Below, piece after piece: positions 15,930 through 23,892 of a DNA stretch of 40,259 nucleotides. How positions within the stretch are numbered: the first letter of the stretch is position 1; each line of letters begins with the position of its first letter. This DNA comes from Nocardia pseudovaccinii NBRC 100343 (GTDB taxonomy: Bacteria > Actinomycetota > Actinomycetes > Mycobacteriales > Mycobacteriaceae): assembly GCF_001613225.1 (NCBI RefSeq), contig NZ_BDBY01000261.1:1-40259 (forward strand). The letters run 5' to 3'. The translations under genes and the position numbers were made by a program. The notes beneath the pieces are model-generated. The model had not been told where the DNA came from. It worked only from the letters and a program-made list of their open reading frames with translations, and ran no database searches.

Positions 15930-17060
15930 CTAATCCCATTCGTAGGTTCCGTCGAGCAGCGCCTCCAGGCTTGCTCGGTGCATCACGTAGTCGTCGCGAT
16001 CGGGGGTGTCGGTGTCCTCGCCGAAGTGGATCATCCGGCGCTTGACCCTGGCCATCACGATCGCGTGCCGCAGCGCGGCGTACACGATGTAGAAGTCGAG
16101 ATCCCGAACCGTATATCCGGTGGTCTCCTCGTATTTCGCGACGACATCCGCGCGCCGCAGGAAGTCCGGCAGCCCTGGCTGATCGAAGCGGGTGGCAAGG
16201 TCCTGGAAGAAGCGGTGAATGAAGATGACCCAGGCGATATCCAGTTCGCGCGGGCCGAGTCCGGCCATCTCCCAATCGAGTACCCCGACCGGGGTGAAGC
16301 CGTCGTACATGATGTTGCCCGGTCGCGAATCGCCCCAACTCAGTACGTCCGGACCTGGATCGGCGGGCCAGTGCGCGTCGAGCCAGTCGAAGGTCCGCTC
16401 GATCAGGGGAATCGGGTAGCCGTCATCGGCCAATGCCCAGCGGTACCAGTTGCGGTGCCATTCGACATGTCGGCGCAGCGCTTGACCGGGACCGTCCAGC
16501 ATCGGGAATCGCGTTGCCGGATCGGGGATTTCGTGCACCTTCGCAATGACCTCGACGGTCTTCGCGGTCAATTCCGCCCGCTCCTCGGGACTCGCGTCGA
16601 AGAGCCAGCCGATGAACACATACGGTGGGTTGTCCGACGGCACCCGCCCATCGACCCGCCGCATCACGAAAAACTTTGTGCCGAGCGGCTTCTCGTCGGT
16701 CTCCAGCCAGCGCAGCTCGGGAACCGGCACCGCCGAGGCGGCCGCGACTCCGGCCATGATCTGATATTGCAGCTCCAGATCGTAGTTCTCGAAGACCGGG
16801 AACGAGTCGGCCTCCGGTGTCATCCTGGCCACGAACGAACCACCGTCCGCGCGCCCGTCCACACTCCATTCGGCGTCGAACAGCACCGTCGGACTCGACA
16901 TCCCCGCACCCTGCGGCCGCGACAGCGCCGATATCTTGGGCGGGTGATCCGCGTGGACCTTGCCGTCCAGCCACCGGGACAGGTCCTCGGCGAGGGTGTC
17001 GAGGTCCCGCGCGCTGACGGTCAACTGCCGTCGCGCGGTGGGATCGGGATCGTCGGCCAT
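15930..17060 (-). CDS. APH/ACAD10-11-like phosphotransferase
   Basis: A 376-residue member of the aminoglycoside-phosphotransferase-like kinase superfamily, the branch related to the kinase domain of ACAD10/11. The catalytic loop reads LSWGDSRPGNIMYD (D244 and N249) with Trp where classical APH enzymes have His; I recall this variant in the branch. The metal-binding DWE follows at D262 in GVLDWEMAGLGP. The family probably phosphorylates hydroxylated acyl or alcohol substrates so that they can be metabolised, so antibiotic resistance is not implied. A strong AGGAGG lies 5' of the ATG. A KstR-type palindrome sits 35-48 bases upstream. It is the first gene of the minus-strand unit. Confidence 0.9.
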   Translation of the reverse strand: MADDPDPTARRQLTVSARDLDTLAEDLSRWLDGKVHADHPPKISALSRPQGAGMSSPTVLFDAEWSVDGRADGGSFVARMTPEADSFPVFENYDLELQYQIMAGVAAASAVPVPELRWLETDEKPLGTKFFVMRRVDGRVPSDNPPYVFIGWLFDASPEERAELTAKTVEVIAKVHEIPDPATRFPMLDGPGQALRRHVEWHRNWYRWALADDGYPIPLIERTFDWLDAHWPADPGPDVLSWGDSRPGNIMYDGFTPVGVLDWEMAGLGPRELDIAWVIFIHRFFQDLATRFDQPGLPDFLRRADVVAKYEETTGYTVRDLDFYIVYAALRHAIVMARVKRRMIHFGEDTDTPDRDDYVMHRASLEALLDGTYEWD

Positions 17061-17094
17061 TCTTTGTCCTCCTGACGCATGTGCCTGCGGAAAC

Positions 17095-17108
17095 TGTAAC
17101 GCGTTCTA
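17095..17108. promoter_or_regulatory. KstR-type operator palindrome
   Basis: TGTAACGCGTTCTA matches the KstR consensus TNNAACNNGTTNNA at every fixed position. It lies 35-48 bases upstream of the phosphotransferase ATG, inside the divergent promoter region shared with the DoxX gene. KstR represses cholesterol-catabolism genes in mycobacteria and rhodococci. The site predicts sterol or acyl-CoA control of the phosphotransferase-DUF unit. A match of this kind can occur by chance roughly once in a window this size, so its position is what makes it notable. Confidence 0.5.
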
Positions 17109-17322
17109 GTCGGTGCTTACCGCAGAAATTCGAAGAAATCGAGCGACCCTCACTGGGTGATATTCGGTATTGACAATCCACTGCACCAGGTGGGGGTCAT
17201 ACTTCCGGCGGAGTCGCGTACGCCGATGGATGGGGGTTCGAATCGGGGTTTTCCTGGAAGCGGCCGGGGCTTCGTCGCCGATACCGTCGGCTGACGTGGA
17301 GTCGTGCGAGGGAGGGATCGGC

Positions 17323-18684
17323 GTGAGTGCGGTCGGTGCAGAGATTCTCGATCGAAAAGAAAGCGTCATACCGCCCGAGCGGCCTGTGCGGTGGAATCCG
17401 TTGACCAGGATTGCTTTTCGGTTCTCCTTCGGCTATTTCGGACTGTTCTGCCTGCTGTTCACTCAGATTCCGTTCGCCTTCGCCGGGCCGCTCGCCGGTT
17501 CGCTGTCCGAGAATGCCGTGCTCTGGGAATTTCGCGCCTTGCGCCCGGTCATCGAGCCCGCCGGACGGCTGTTCTTCGATACCGATGTCGTGCTGCACGA
17601 GGATTCGGGCAGCGGCGACCAATACTTCATCTGGACATTCGTCCTCTGTGTGCTGATCGCCGCCGCGGTGGCGACCCTCGTCTGGACCGCGCTGGACCGG
17701 CGCAGGCCGAACTATCGGCAGCTTCAGGCCTGGTTCCTGCTCTTCATCCGTATGTGCCTGGGCGGTCAGATGCTGCTCTACGGGTTCGCCAAGGCGATTC
17801 CGACGCAGATGCCGGAGCCGACGCTGGCGAAACTGCTGCAGCCCTACGGTGAGTTCAGCCCCGCCTCGGTGTTGTGGAACCAGGTCGGGAGTTCACCCGC
17901 CTACGAGATCCTGCTCGGCTGTGCCGAAGTGCTGGGCGGACTGCTGCTCTTCCTGCCGAGGACCGCGACGCTCGGCGCAATGCTGAGCCTGGTGAGCTTG
18001 GCGCAGGTGTTCGTGCTCAATATGACCTTCGACGTCCCGGTCAAGATCCTGGCCTTCCACCTCATGCTGCTGAGCATGGTGCTGCTCGCACCGCAGGCGC
18101 GGCGGTTGGCGAATATGCTGGTGCTGAACCGGCCGTCCGAACCCGCCACACAGCCGGATCCGTTCCGCGGCAACCGAACTCGCCGGATTGCGATCGCTCT
18201 GCAAGTCGCTCTGGGGCTGTGGATGGCCGTGGGCTTCGTGCACACCGGCCTGAAATATTGGAACGAAGGCGGCGGTGGCAGCCCGAAGCCGCCGCTGTAC
18301 GGGATCTGGGCGGTATCGGAATTCACCCAGGACGGTGTGCCGGTCCCGCCGCTGACCACTGACGAAACTCGTTGGCAGCGAGTTGTTTTCGACGTAGCCG
18401 GGATGACCTACCAGAAGATGGACGGCAGCCTGGTGCCCGCCGTCCCCTCCGTCGATGCCGCCGCCCACAAGATCTCGGTGTCCGCGCCGCCGGAGCGGCC
18501 GGACGCGCAACCCGCCCAGATCGCCGACTTCACCTTCGAACAGCTTGCGCCTGACCGTCTGACGCTGAACGGGCAGCTGAACGGTCGGCCGGTGACCATC
18601 ACCTTGCAGCAGGTCGATCTGAACGGCTTCCCGCTGCGCGGCCGTGGATTCAGCTGGGTGCAGGACTATCCGTACTTCCGCTGA
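17323..18684 (+). CDS. DoxX-family membrane protein with a C-terminal soluble domain
   Basis: The start at GTG 17323 is set by GGGAGGGA six bases upstream, giving 453 residues; an upstream in-frame extension is not needed. Membrane segments are visible around FGYFGLFCLLFTQIPFAFAG, FIWTFVLCVLIAAAVATLVW, LFIRMCLGGQMLLYGFAKAI, ILLGCAEVLGGLLLFLP and LGAMLSLVSLAQVFVLNMTF. Two more lie in AFHLMLLSMVLLA and IALQVALGLWMAVGFVH. The LLYGFAKAIP and EVLGGLLLFLPR stretches are typical of the DoxX/DoxD group. The last 130 residues (from YGIWAVSEFTQDGVPVPPL) are beta-rich and probably lie outside the membrane. Function is unknown; quinone- or redox-related roles are proposed for the family. Confidence 0.78.
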   Translation: MSAVGAEILDRKESVIPPERPVRWNPLTRIAFRFSFGYFGLFCLLFTQIPFAFAGPLAGSLSENAVLWEFRALRPVIEPAGRLFFDTDVVLHEDSGSGDQYFIWTFVLCVLIAAAVATLVWTALDRRRPNYRQLQAWFLLFIRMCLGGQMLLYGFAKAIPTQMPEPTLAKLLQPYGEFSPASVLWNQVGSSPAYEILLGCAEVLGGLLLFLPRTATLGAMLSLVSLAQVFVLNMTFDVPVKILAFHLMLLSMVLLAPQARRLANMLVLNRPSEPATQPDPFRGNRTRRIAIALQVALGLWMAVGFVHTGLKYWNEGGGGSPKPPLYGIWAVSEFTQDGVPVPPLTTDETRWQRVVFDVAGMTYQKMDGSLVPAVPSVDAAAHKISVSAPPERPDAQPAQIADFTFEQLAPDRLTLNGQLNGRPVTITLQQVDLNGFPLRGRGFSWVQDYPYFR

Positions 18685-18700
18685 AATCGTTTGTCCGACA

Positions 18701-19153
18701 TCAATCCTCAGCCACCCCGATGTCCTCGTGCCAGAGCAGCGGTTGGTCGGCGATGAATTCGGCCATCAGGTCGATGCAGCGCTGGTCTTCGAGCACGGTC
18801 ACCGCGACGCCGTGCTCGGCCAGCCAGTCATGCCCGCCGCAGAAGGTCTGCGCTTCCCCGATGATCACCGCACCGATCCCGAACTGGCGCACCAGCCCGC
18901 TGCAGTACCAGCACGGTGACAGGGTGGTCACCATGATGGTCGAGCCGTAGTCGCGGCGGCGGCCCGCATTGCGGAACGCATCGGTTTCGGCGTGCATGCT
19001 GGGATCACCGGACTGCACCCGCCGGTTGTGCCCGCGTCCGAGCAGGGTGCCATCGGTCGCGAACAGGGCCGCGCCGATCGGAATCCCGCCTTCGGTCCGG
19101 CCGCGCAGTGCCTCCTGGTAAGCCATCTCCAGCAGTTGTTCCGCCTGTGTCAT
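18701..19153 (-). CDS. Yeast-type cytosine/nucleoside deaminase
   Basis: The 150-residue protein belongs to the cytidine-deaminase-like zinc enzymes. It is closest in layout to the fungal cytosine deaminase FCY1: EGGIPIGAAL, then zinc and catalytic residues H54-A-E56, then SPCWYC with C81 and C84. The C-terminal gate helix reads FIADQPLLWHEDIG, matching the fungal WxEDIG ending. It is predicted to convert cytosine to uracil, though guanine or other amino-purine deamination cannot be excluded. The ATG at 19153 overlaps the TGA of a 62-codon ORF upstream (ATGA), which suggests coupling. It converges on the DoxX gene with a 16-base gap. Confidence 0.87.
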   Translation of the reverse strand: MTQAEQLLEMAYQEALRGRTEGGIPIGAALFATDGTLLGRGHNRRVQSGDPSMHAETDAFRNAGRRRDYGSTIMVTTLSPCWYCSGLVRQFGIGAVIIGEAQTFCGGHDWLAEHGVAVTVLEDQRCIDLMAEFIADQPLLWHEDIGVAED

Positions 19154-19338
19154 GTCATGGCTCCAACCTGCAGCCGAACCCGATATGCTCCGTGACCGCC
19201 TGCGGTCCGGCCGGAAAGTAGGTCGCCCTCGGTTCCCGCGGCGAGGACATATGGCCCCGGATCTGCCTGCGCGGCAACGCCCGACGCGAGCCACCCGATC
19301 AACGTTGCCGATACCGCCGCCCGGCCCCAGCGATGCAT
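19150..19338 (-). CDS. Possible small secreted peptide, 62 residues, leaderless
   Basis: The ORF encodes an apparent Sec signal peptide: basic MHRWGR, hydrophobic AAVSATLIGWLASGVA and a cleavage-like GVAAQA. A roughly 35-residue mature part starts at DPGPYVLAAGTEGD. A perfect -10-like TATACT on the same strand (19351-19346) lies 7 bases before the ATG, as expected for a leaderless transcript. The TGA overlaps the ATG of the deaminase (ATGA), so the two would be translated in tandem. No known family is recognised. Alternatively it is an upstream ORF that serves to initiate deaminase translation. Confidence 0.5.
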   Translation of the reverse strand: MHRWGRAAVSATLIGWLASGVAAQADPGPYVLAAGTEGDLLSGRTAGGHGAYRVRLQVGAMT

Positions 19339-19345
19339 GCGCAGA

Positions 19346-19351
19346 AGTATA
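19346..19351 (-). promoter_or_regulatory. -10 element TATACT for the peptide-deaminase unit
   Basis: TATACT on the minus strand ends 7 bases before the ATG at 19338. No strong -35 is seen. It is back to back with the cysG -10-like element about 50 bases away. Confidence 0.5.
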
Positions 19352-19399
19352 GGGAGGCTGTCCGCGGCGGGTGATTGCCGGGCACGCGCGCACAGGACG

Positions 19400-19405
19400 T
19401 AGGCT
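19400..19405 (+). promoter_or_regulatory. -10-like element TAGGCT for cysG
   Basis: TAGGCT lies 8 bases before the GTG at 19414, again consistent with a leaderless start. The region between 19339 and 19413 thus holds two divergent -10 elements. Confidence 0.45.
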
Positions 19406-19413
19406 CGAACATT

Positions 19414-20712
19414 GTGCCGAACACGTCAGTACCTATCGATGACCAGCCGGAAATCAACCCGGCCGACCGTCCCGCGAGTGATCCGAACTACCTGGTCGGG
19501 CTCGATCTCGATGGGCGGCGCGTCGTCGTGGTCGGCGGGGGGACGGTCGCGCAGCGCAGGCTCGGCCTATTGATCGCCTCCGGGGCGGACGTGCACGTCA
19601 TCAGTCGCGAAGTCACCCCGGCCGTGGAGGGAATGGCTACGTCGGGGCAACTCACGCTGACATTGCGCGCCTACGCCGACGGCGATCTGGACGGCGCCTG
19701 GTACGCGATCGCATGCACCGACGAACCCGAGACCAATGCCGCGGTCGTCGAGGAGGCCACGCGGCGACGGATCTTCTGTGTGCGCGCCGACGTGGCGCGG
19801 CTGGGCACCGCGGTAACTCCGGCGACAGCTCGGCACGACGGCCTCACGCTCGGCGTGCTCGCCGGTGGTCAGCACCGGCGATCCGCGACGGTGCGCAACG
19901 CATTGCTCGAGGCGCTGCAATCAGGTGTGGTGACCGACGATTCGACGCCGATCACCCCGGGTGTCGCGCTGGTCGGCGGCGGTCCCGGCGATCCGGATCT
20001 GATCACGGTGCGCGGCCGCCGCCTGCTGGCCCGCGCGAATCTCGTTGTCGCCGACCGGCTCGCACCGCCGGAGCTGCTCGCCGAACTCGGCTCGGACGTC
20101 GAGGTGATCGACGCGGCCAAGATTCCGTACGGGCGGGCGATGGCGCAGGAGGCGATCAATTCCGCACTGATCGAGGGCGCCAAGGCGGGCAAGTTCGTGG
20201 TGCGGCTCAAGGGCGGCGACCCGTATGTGTTCGGGCGCGGCTACGAGGAGCTCGAGGCCTGCGTCGAGGAAGGCATTCCGGTGACCGTGGTCCCCGGCAT
20301 CACCAGCCCCATCTCCGTCCCCGCCGCCGCGGGCATTCCGGTGACCCATCGCGGCGTCACCCATGAATTCGTGGTGGTCAGTGGTCACGTCGCACCCGAC
20401 CATCCGGATTCCCTCGTCGACTGGCCCGCACTGGCCCGCCTGCGCGGCACCATCGTGCTCATGATGGCGGTCGAGCGCATCGAACAATTCGCCACGGCTC
20501 TCATCGAGGGCGGCCGACCGGCCGACACCCCGGCCACGGTGATCCAGGAGGGCACCCTGCGCACCCAACGCGTGCTGCGTGCGGACCTCGGCACTGTCGC
20601 CGCTCGCGTTCGCGAAGAAGCCATCCGCCCGCCCGCGATCGTTGTGATCGGCCCCACAGCGGGCTTCTCCACCGAATCCGCCGCAGCGCGAGCCGAGTCC
20701 TCCACCGGGTGA
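19414..20712 (+). CDS. cysG: Siroheme synthase-like fusion: precorrin-2 dehydrogenase plus uroporphyrinogen-III methyltransferase
   Basis: From GTG 19414 the protein has 432 residues. The N-terminal domain (about 25-170) is the NAD-dependent precorrin-2 dehydrogenase/ferrochelatase fold, with VGLDLDGRRVVVVGGGTVAQRR and TDEPETNAAVVEEA. The C-terminal domain (about 185-420) is SUMT, the SAM-dependent C2/C7 methylase: GVALVGGGPGDPDLITVRG, VADRLAPPELL, LKGGDPYVFGRGYEE and VVPGITSPISVPAAAGIPVTHRG. It converts uroporphyrinogen III to precorrin-2 and on towards sirohydrochlorin, feeding both siroheme and the cobalamin genes here. It corresponds to Rv2847c. TTG 19375 would extend the frame but is less likely. 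Confidence 0.94.
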   Translation: MPNTSVPIDDQPEINPADRPASDPNYLVGLDLDGRRVVVVGGGTVAQRRLGLLIASGADVHVISREVTPAVEGMATSGQLTLTLRAYADGDLDGAWYAIACTDEPETNAAVVEEATRRRIFCVRADVARLGTAVTPATARHDGLTLGVLAGGQHRRSATVRNALLEALQSGVVTDDSTPITPGVALVGGGPGDPDLITVRGRRLLARANLVVADRLAPPELLAELGSDVEVIDAAKIPYGRAMAQEAINSALIEGAKAGKFVVRLKGGDPYVFGRGYEELEACVEEGIPVTVVPGITSPISVPAAAGIPVTHRGVTHEFVVVSGHVAPDHPDSLVDWPALARLRGTIVLMMAVERIEQFATALIEGGRPADTPATVIQEGTLRTQRVLRADLGTVAARVREEAIRPPAIVVIGPTAGFSTESAAARAESSTG

Positions 20713-20759
20713 TGCTGCACAACCGCTGGACTCCCGCAACTGGAGGGTCTCACAACCGA

Positions 20760-20782
20760 CTAGTGACTTTCGCTATGACTAG
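20760..20782. promoter_or_regulatory. Inverted repeat upstream of the first EfpA-like gene
   Basis: CTAGT (20760-20764) and ACTAG (20778-20782) form an inverted repeat with a 13-base centre, 58-81 bases before the exporter start. The spacing suits a dimeric repressor of the TetR or MarR type. No regulator gene is adjacent, so the assignment is tentative. Confidence 0.3.
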
Positions 20783-20826
20783 ATGAATCGCACCCGCGGG
20801 AGCGGAGACCCGGGTTCCGGATCAAT

Positions 20827-20832
20827 TACAGT
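20827..20832 (+). promoter_or_regulatory. -10-like TACAGT, first exporter copy
   Basis: TACAGT is followed after 8 bases by the GTG start at 20841, with no Shine-Dalgarno. The same hexamer with the same spacing recurs before the second copy. Confidence 0.45.
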
Positions 20833-20840
20833 GGCTCACC

Positions 20841-22391
20841 GTGCTCGATAACCCCCCTGCGAAGACGCAGTACCCGGTGACGCAGCGGGCCTTCGGGCTC
20901 GCCATTCTCGTGCTGAGCGGGCTGCAGCTGATGGTTGTGCTCGACGGCACCGTGGTCATTTTCGCGCTGCCGCGGCTGCAGGAAGAGATGGGCATGTCCA
21001 GCGCGGGCGGCGCGTGGACGGTGACCTCCTACGGTCTGACCTTCGCGGGGCTGATGCTGCTCGGTGGGCGACTCGGGGATGCGTTCGGTCGCAAGCGCAT
21101 GCTGATCCTGGGCGTCGGGATGTTCACCATCGCCTCGCTGCTGTGCGGGTTGGCGCAGAGCCAGGCCATGTTGATCGCGGCCCGAGCCGTGCAGGGCGCG
21201 GGCGCGGCGATTGCGGCGCCGACGGCATTTGCACTGGTGGCAACCACCTTCGCGCCGGGGAAGGCGCGTAATCAGGCTATTGCGATCGTCGGCTCGATGG
21301 TCGGTATCGGCTCGGTCGGCGGTCTGGTGGTCGGCGGTGCGCTGACCCAGCTGTCCTGGCGGTGGATCTTCCTGATCAATGTGCCCATCGGTGTCCTGAT
21401 CATCCTCGGTGCGCTGTCCCAACTCGCGGATACCGAACATCATCGATCCGCACTCGATATCAAGGGTGCGGTGCTCGGCACCGTGGCCTGCGCGTCGATC
21501 GTGTTCGGCGCGACCGAGGGGCCCGAGTTGGGCTGGGGGAGTCCGGCCGTTATCGGCGCGCTGATGGCAGGTGCGTTGCTGCTGATCGTCTTCGTGGTCG
21601 TCGAGCGCACCGTCGAAGACCCGCTGCTGCCGTGGTCGCTGTTCGACAGCCGCGATCGGGTCACCACCTTCATGCTGATCTTCCTGGCCGGTGGCGTGCT
21701 CGGTGCGATGACCTTCTTCGTCGCGCAGTTCCTGCAGAATGTGCTCGGCTACGGACCGCTGGTCGCGGGTATCGCTTCGATCCCGTTCACCATCGGCATC
21801 GGCATCGGCGGCGCGGTGGCCTCCAAAGCGGCGTTGTTCGTCGCGCCGCGCTGGTTGGTGTGCGGCGCGGCATTCGTGCTGGCCGCCGGACTGCTGGTCG
21901 GCTCGCAGCTCGACGGCGGCGTGAATTACCTGACCACCCTGCTGCCGCTGTTGATCGTGATCGGCTTCGGCGTCGGCGTGGCAATGGTGCTCGCGCCGCT
22001 GTGCGTGCTCGTCGGGGTGCCTGCGTCCGATATCGGTCCGCTGTCCGCGGTGGGTCAGATGTTCATGAACCTGGCGACGCCGGTATTCATCGGTCTGCTC
22101 ACTCCCATCGCGGCATCGCGCACCATGTCGATGGGCGGGCGCACCGGTAAGGCGGCCGATATGAACGAGGCCGAGATCTTCGCGCTCGGCAGCGGATACA
22201 CGCTGGTGCTCGCGGTCTGCTCGCTGGTCGCGGTGCTGGCGGGTTTCATCGCGCTGACATTGCGCTATTCGCCGAGACAACTGGCCGAGGCGCAGCACGC
22301 GCAAGAGGAATCGCAGCGGACCGGCTCCATGCCGGTGGTGCCGCGGACGGGGCCGCTACCTGTCATCCGTCGCTCTGACTACAGTGGCTGA
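20841..22391 (+). CDS. EfpA-like MFS drug exporter, copy 1 (14-TM DHA2 type)
   Basis: A 516-residue major-facilitator transporter of the 14-helix drug:proton antiporter type, related to EfpA (Rv2846c), which occupies the same place in M. tuberculosis. Motif A reads GGRLGDAFGRKR between TM2 and TM3. The TM4-TM5 region has AARAVQGAGAAIAAPTAFAL and VGIGSVGGLVVGGALTQLSW. Asp in MVVLDGTVVIFALPRL (TM1) is the usual DHA2 residue. The long N-terminal leader of mycobacterial EfpA is absent. The C-terminus is a short Pro/Arg-rich tail. The substrates are unknown. It is followed after two bases by a close paralogue. Confidence 0.92.
   Translation: MLDNPPAKTQYPVTQRAFGLAILVLSGLQLMVVLDGTVVIFALPRLQEEMGMSSAGGAWTVTSYGLTFAGLMLLGGRLGDAFGRKRMLILGVGMFTIASLLCGLAQSQAMLIAARAVQGAGAAIAAPTAFALVATTFAPGKARNQAIAIVGSMVGIGSVGGLVVGGALTQLSWRWIFLINVPIGVLIILGALSQLADTEHHRSALDIKGAVLGTVACASIVFGATEGPELGWGSPAVIGALMAGALLLIVFVVVERTVEDPLLPWSLFDSRDRVTTFMLIFLAGGVLGAMTFFVAQFLQNVLGYGPLVAGIASIPFTIGIGIGGAVASKAALFVAPRWLVCGAAFVLAAGLLVGSQLDGGVNYLTTLLPLLIVIGFGVGVAMVLAPLCVLVGVPASDIGPLSAVGQMFMNLATPVFIGLLTPIAASRTMSMGGRTGKAADMNEAEIFALGSGYTLVLAVCSLVAVLAGFIALTLRYSPRQLAEAQHAQEESQRTGSMPVVPRTGPLPVIRRSDYSG
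22380..22385 (+). promoter_or_regulatory. -10-like TACAGT, second exporter copy
   Basis: TACAGT sits inside the last codons of copy 1, 8 bases before the GTG at 22394. The surrounding bases (TACAGTGGCT) are identical to those before copy 1, so the duplication carried this element along. Confidence 0.45.
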
Positions 22392-22393
22392 CT

Positions 22394-23875
22394 GTGCCAG
22401 ACAATCCCGCTACGACGCCATATCCGGTGACGCGGCGGGCCTTCGGCCTGGCGATCCTGGTGCTGAGCGGGCTACAGCTGATGGTCGTCCTCGACGGCAC
22501 GGTGGTGATTCTCGCCCTGCCGCGACTCCAGGACGAACTCGGTCTATCGAGCTCCGGTAGCGCCTGGATGGTCACCGCCTACGGTCTGCCGTTCGCGGGT
22601 CTGATGTTGCTCGGTGGCCGGATCGGCGACTCCTTCGGCCGCAAACGCATGTTCATCGTCGGCGTCGCACTGTTCACGCTGGCCTCGCTGCTGTGCGGAC
22701 TCGCGCAGAACGAGGGCATGCTGATCGCGGCCCGCGCGATCCAGGGCACCGGCGCCGCGCTCGCGGCTCCGACCGCACTTGCCCTGGTGGCGACCACTTT
22801 CGCGCCCGGCCGGGTGCGCAATCAGGCGATCGCGATCTTCGGCTCTATGATGGCGGTCGGCTCGGTCGGCGGATTGGTGATCGGCGGCGCGCTCACCGAG
22901 GTGAGCTGGCGCTGGATCTTCCTGATCAATGTGCCGATCGGTGCGCTGATCCTCGTGGGCGCGGTGCTGCGGCTGCGCGATACCACCCACCACCGACTAC
23001 CCCTGGACGTGCGCGGGGCGGTACTCGGCACCCTCGCCTGCTCTGCCCTGGTGTTCGGCGCGACCGAAGCGCCCGAATTCGGCTGGGACAGTCCGGTCAT
23101 CATCGGTTCGATTGTCGCCGGTCTGGTGTTGTTGATCGTCTTCGTACTCGCCGAACGGTGGGTGGACAACCCGCTGCTGCCCTGGTCGCTGTTCGACAAG
23201 CGCGATCGGGTCGCCACCTTCGGCGCTATCTTCCTGGCCAGCGGAGTATTGGCCGCGACAACCTATTTCGCGGGATTGTTCGTGCAGAATGTCGTCGGTT
23301 ACAGCCCACTGGTCGCCGGAGTCGCGTTCATCCCGTTCACCATCGGCGCGGGTATGGGCACCGCCACGGCTTCGCAGCTGGCGATGACGGTTGCGCCGCG
23401 CTGGCTGTTGAGCGGTGCCTCGGCGATTCTGGTCGTCGGGCTGTTGTTCGGCTCGACGCTCGAACGGGGCGTACCGTACTGGCCGACCCTGTTGGGGCTG
23501 TTCATCATGATCGGATTCGGCATCGGTATGGCCGTGGTGATCGTCCCGCTGTGCGTATTGGTTGGTGTCGCGCCGGAGAATATCGGCCCGCTCACCGCGG
23601 TCGGCCAGATGTTCATGAACCTCGGCACACCCGTCGCGATCGGTCTGCTCGCGCCGGTCGCCGCATCCCGCACGGTGTCGCTCGGCGGGCGAACGGGTAA
23701 GCCCGCCGGTATGACGCCCGCGGAGTTGGATGCGCTCGGAAGTGGTTACACGCTGGTGCTTTTCGTCACCGCGTTCGGCGCACTGCTGGTGGGGCTGGTG
23801 GCACTGACACTGCGCTACACGGCGGCCGAGGTCGGCCAGGCGCAGCACGCAAGGGAAGAGGCCGGGCAGGGCTGA
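22394..23875 (+). CDS. EfpA-like MFS drug exporter, copy 2
   Basis: A 493-residue paralogue of the preceding gene, colinear throughout. Shared blocks include PYPVT[RQ]RAFGLAILVLSG, LQLMVVLDGTVVI, GGRIGDSFGRKR (motif A), SWRWIFLINVPIG, PLLPWSLFDKRDRV and VGQMFMNLGTP. Fourteen hydrophobic segments are expected. It lacks the roughly 30-residue Pro/Arg-rich tail of copy 1. Divergence runs along the whole length, mainly conservative, so the duplication is not very recent. Both copies are intact, which suggests separate substrates or a dosage effect. Translation could be coupled to copy 1 or start from its own leaderless message. Confidence 0.92.
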   Translation: MPDNPATTPYPVTRRAFGLAILVLSGLQLMVVLDGTVVILALPRLQDELGLSSSGSAWMVTAYGLPFAGLMLLGGRIGDSFGRKRMFIVGVALFTLASLLCGLAQNEGMLIAARAIQGTGAALAAPTALALVATTFAPGRVRNQAIAIFGSMMAVGSVGGLVIGGALTEVSWRWIFLINVPIGALILVGAVLRLRDTTHHRLPLDVRGAVLGTLACSALVFGATEAPEFGWDSPVIIGSIVAGLVLLIVFVLAERWVDNPLLPWSLFDKRDRVATFGAIFLASGVLAATTYFAGLFVQNVVGYSPLVAGVAFIPFTIGAGMGTATASQLAMTVAPRWLLSGASAILVVGLLFGSTLERGVPYWPTLLGLFIMIGFGIGMAVVIVPLCVLVGVAPENIGPLTAVGQMFMNLGTPVAIGLLAPVAASRTVSLGGRTGKPAGMTPAELDALGSGYTLVLFVTAFGALLVGLVALTLRYTAAEVGQAQHAREEAGQG

Positions 23876-23892
23876 GCCGCCCGGCCGTGAGC

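Noticed and set aside
15922..16338. N-terminal extension of the DUF gene
   Set aside because: It is an out-of-frame shadow of the phosphotransferase; a clear ribosome-binding site marks ATG 15921.
15930..17060. Aminoglycoside resistance enzyme
   Set aside because: The kinase belongs to the ACAD10/11-like branch (WGDSRPGN loop) and sits in a lipid- or sterol-type context.
17170..17322. Upstream extension of the DoxX gene
   Set aside because: A strong ribosome-binding site precedes GTG 17323, and the extra 51 residues look like promoter sequence.
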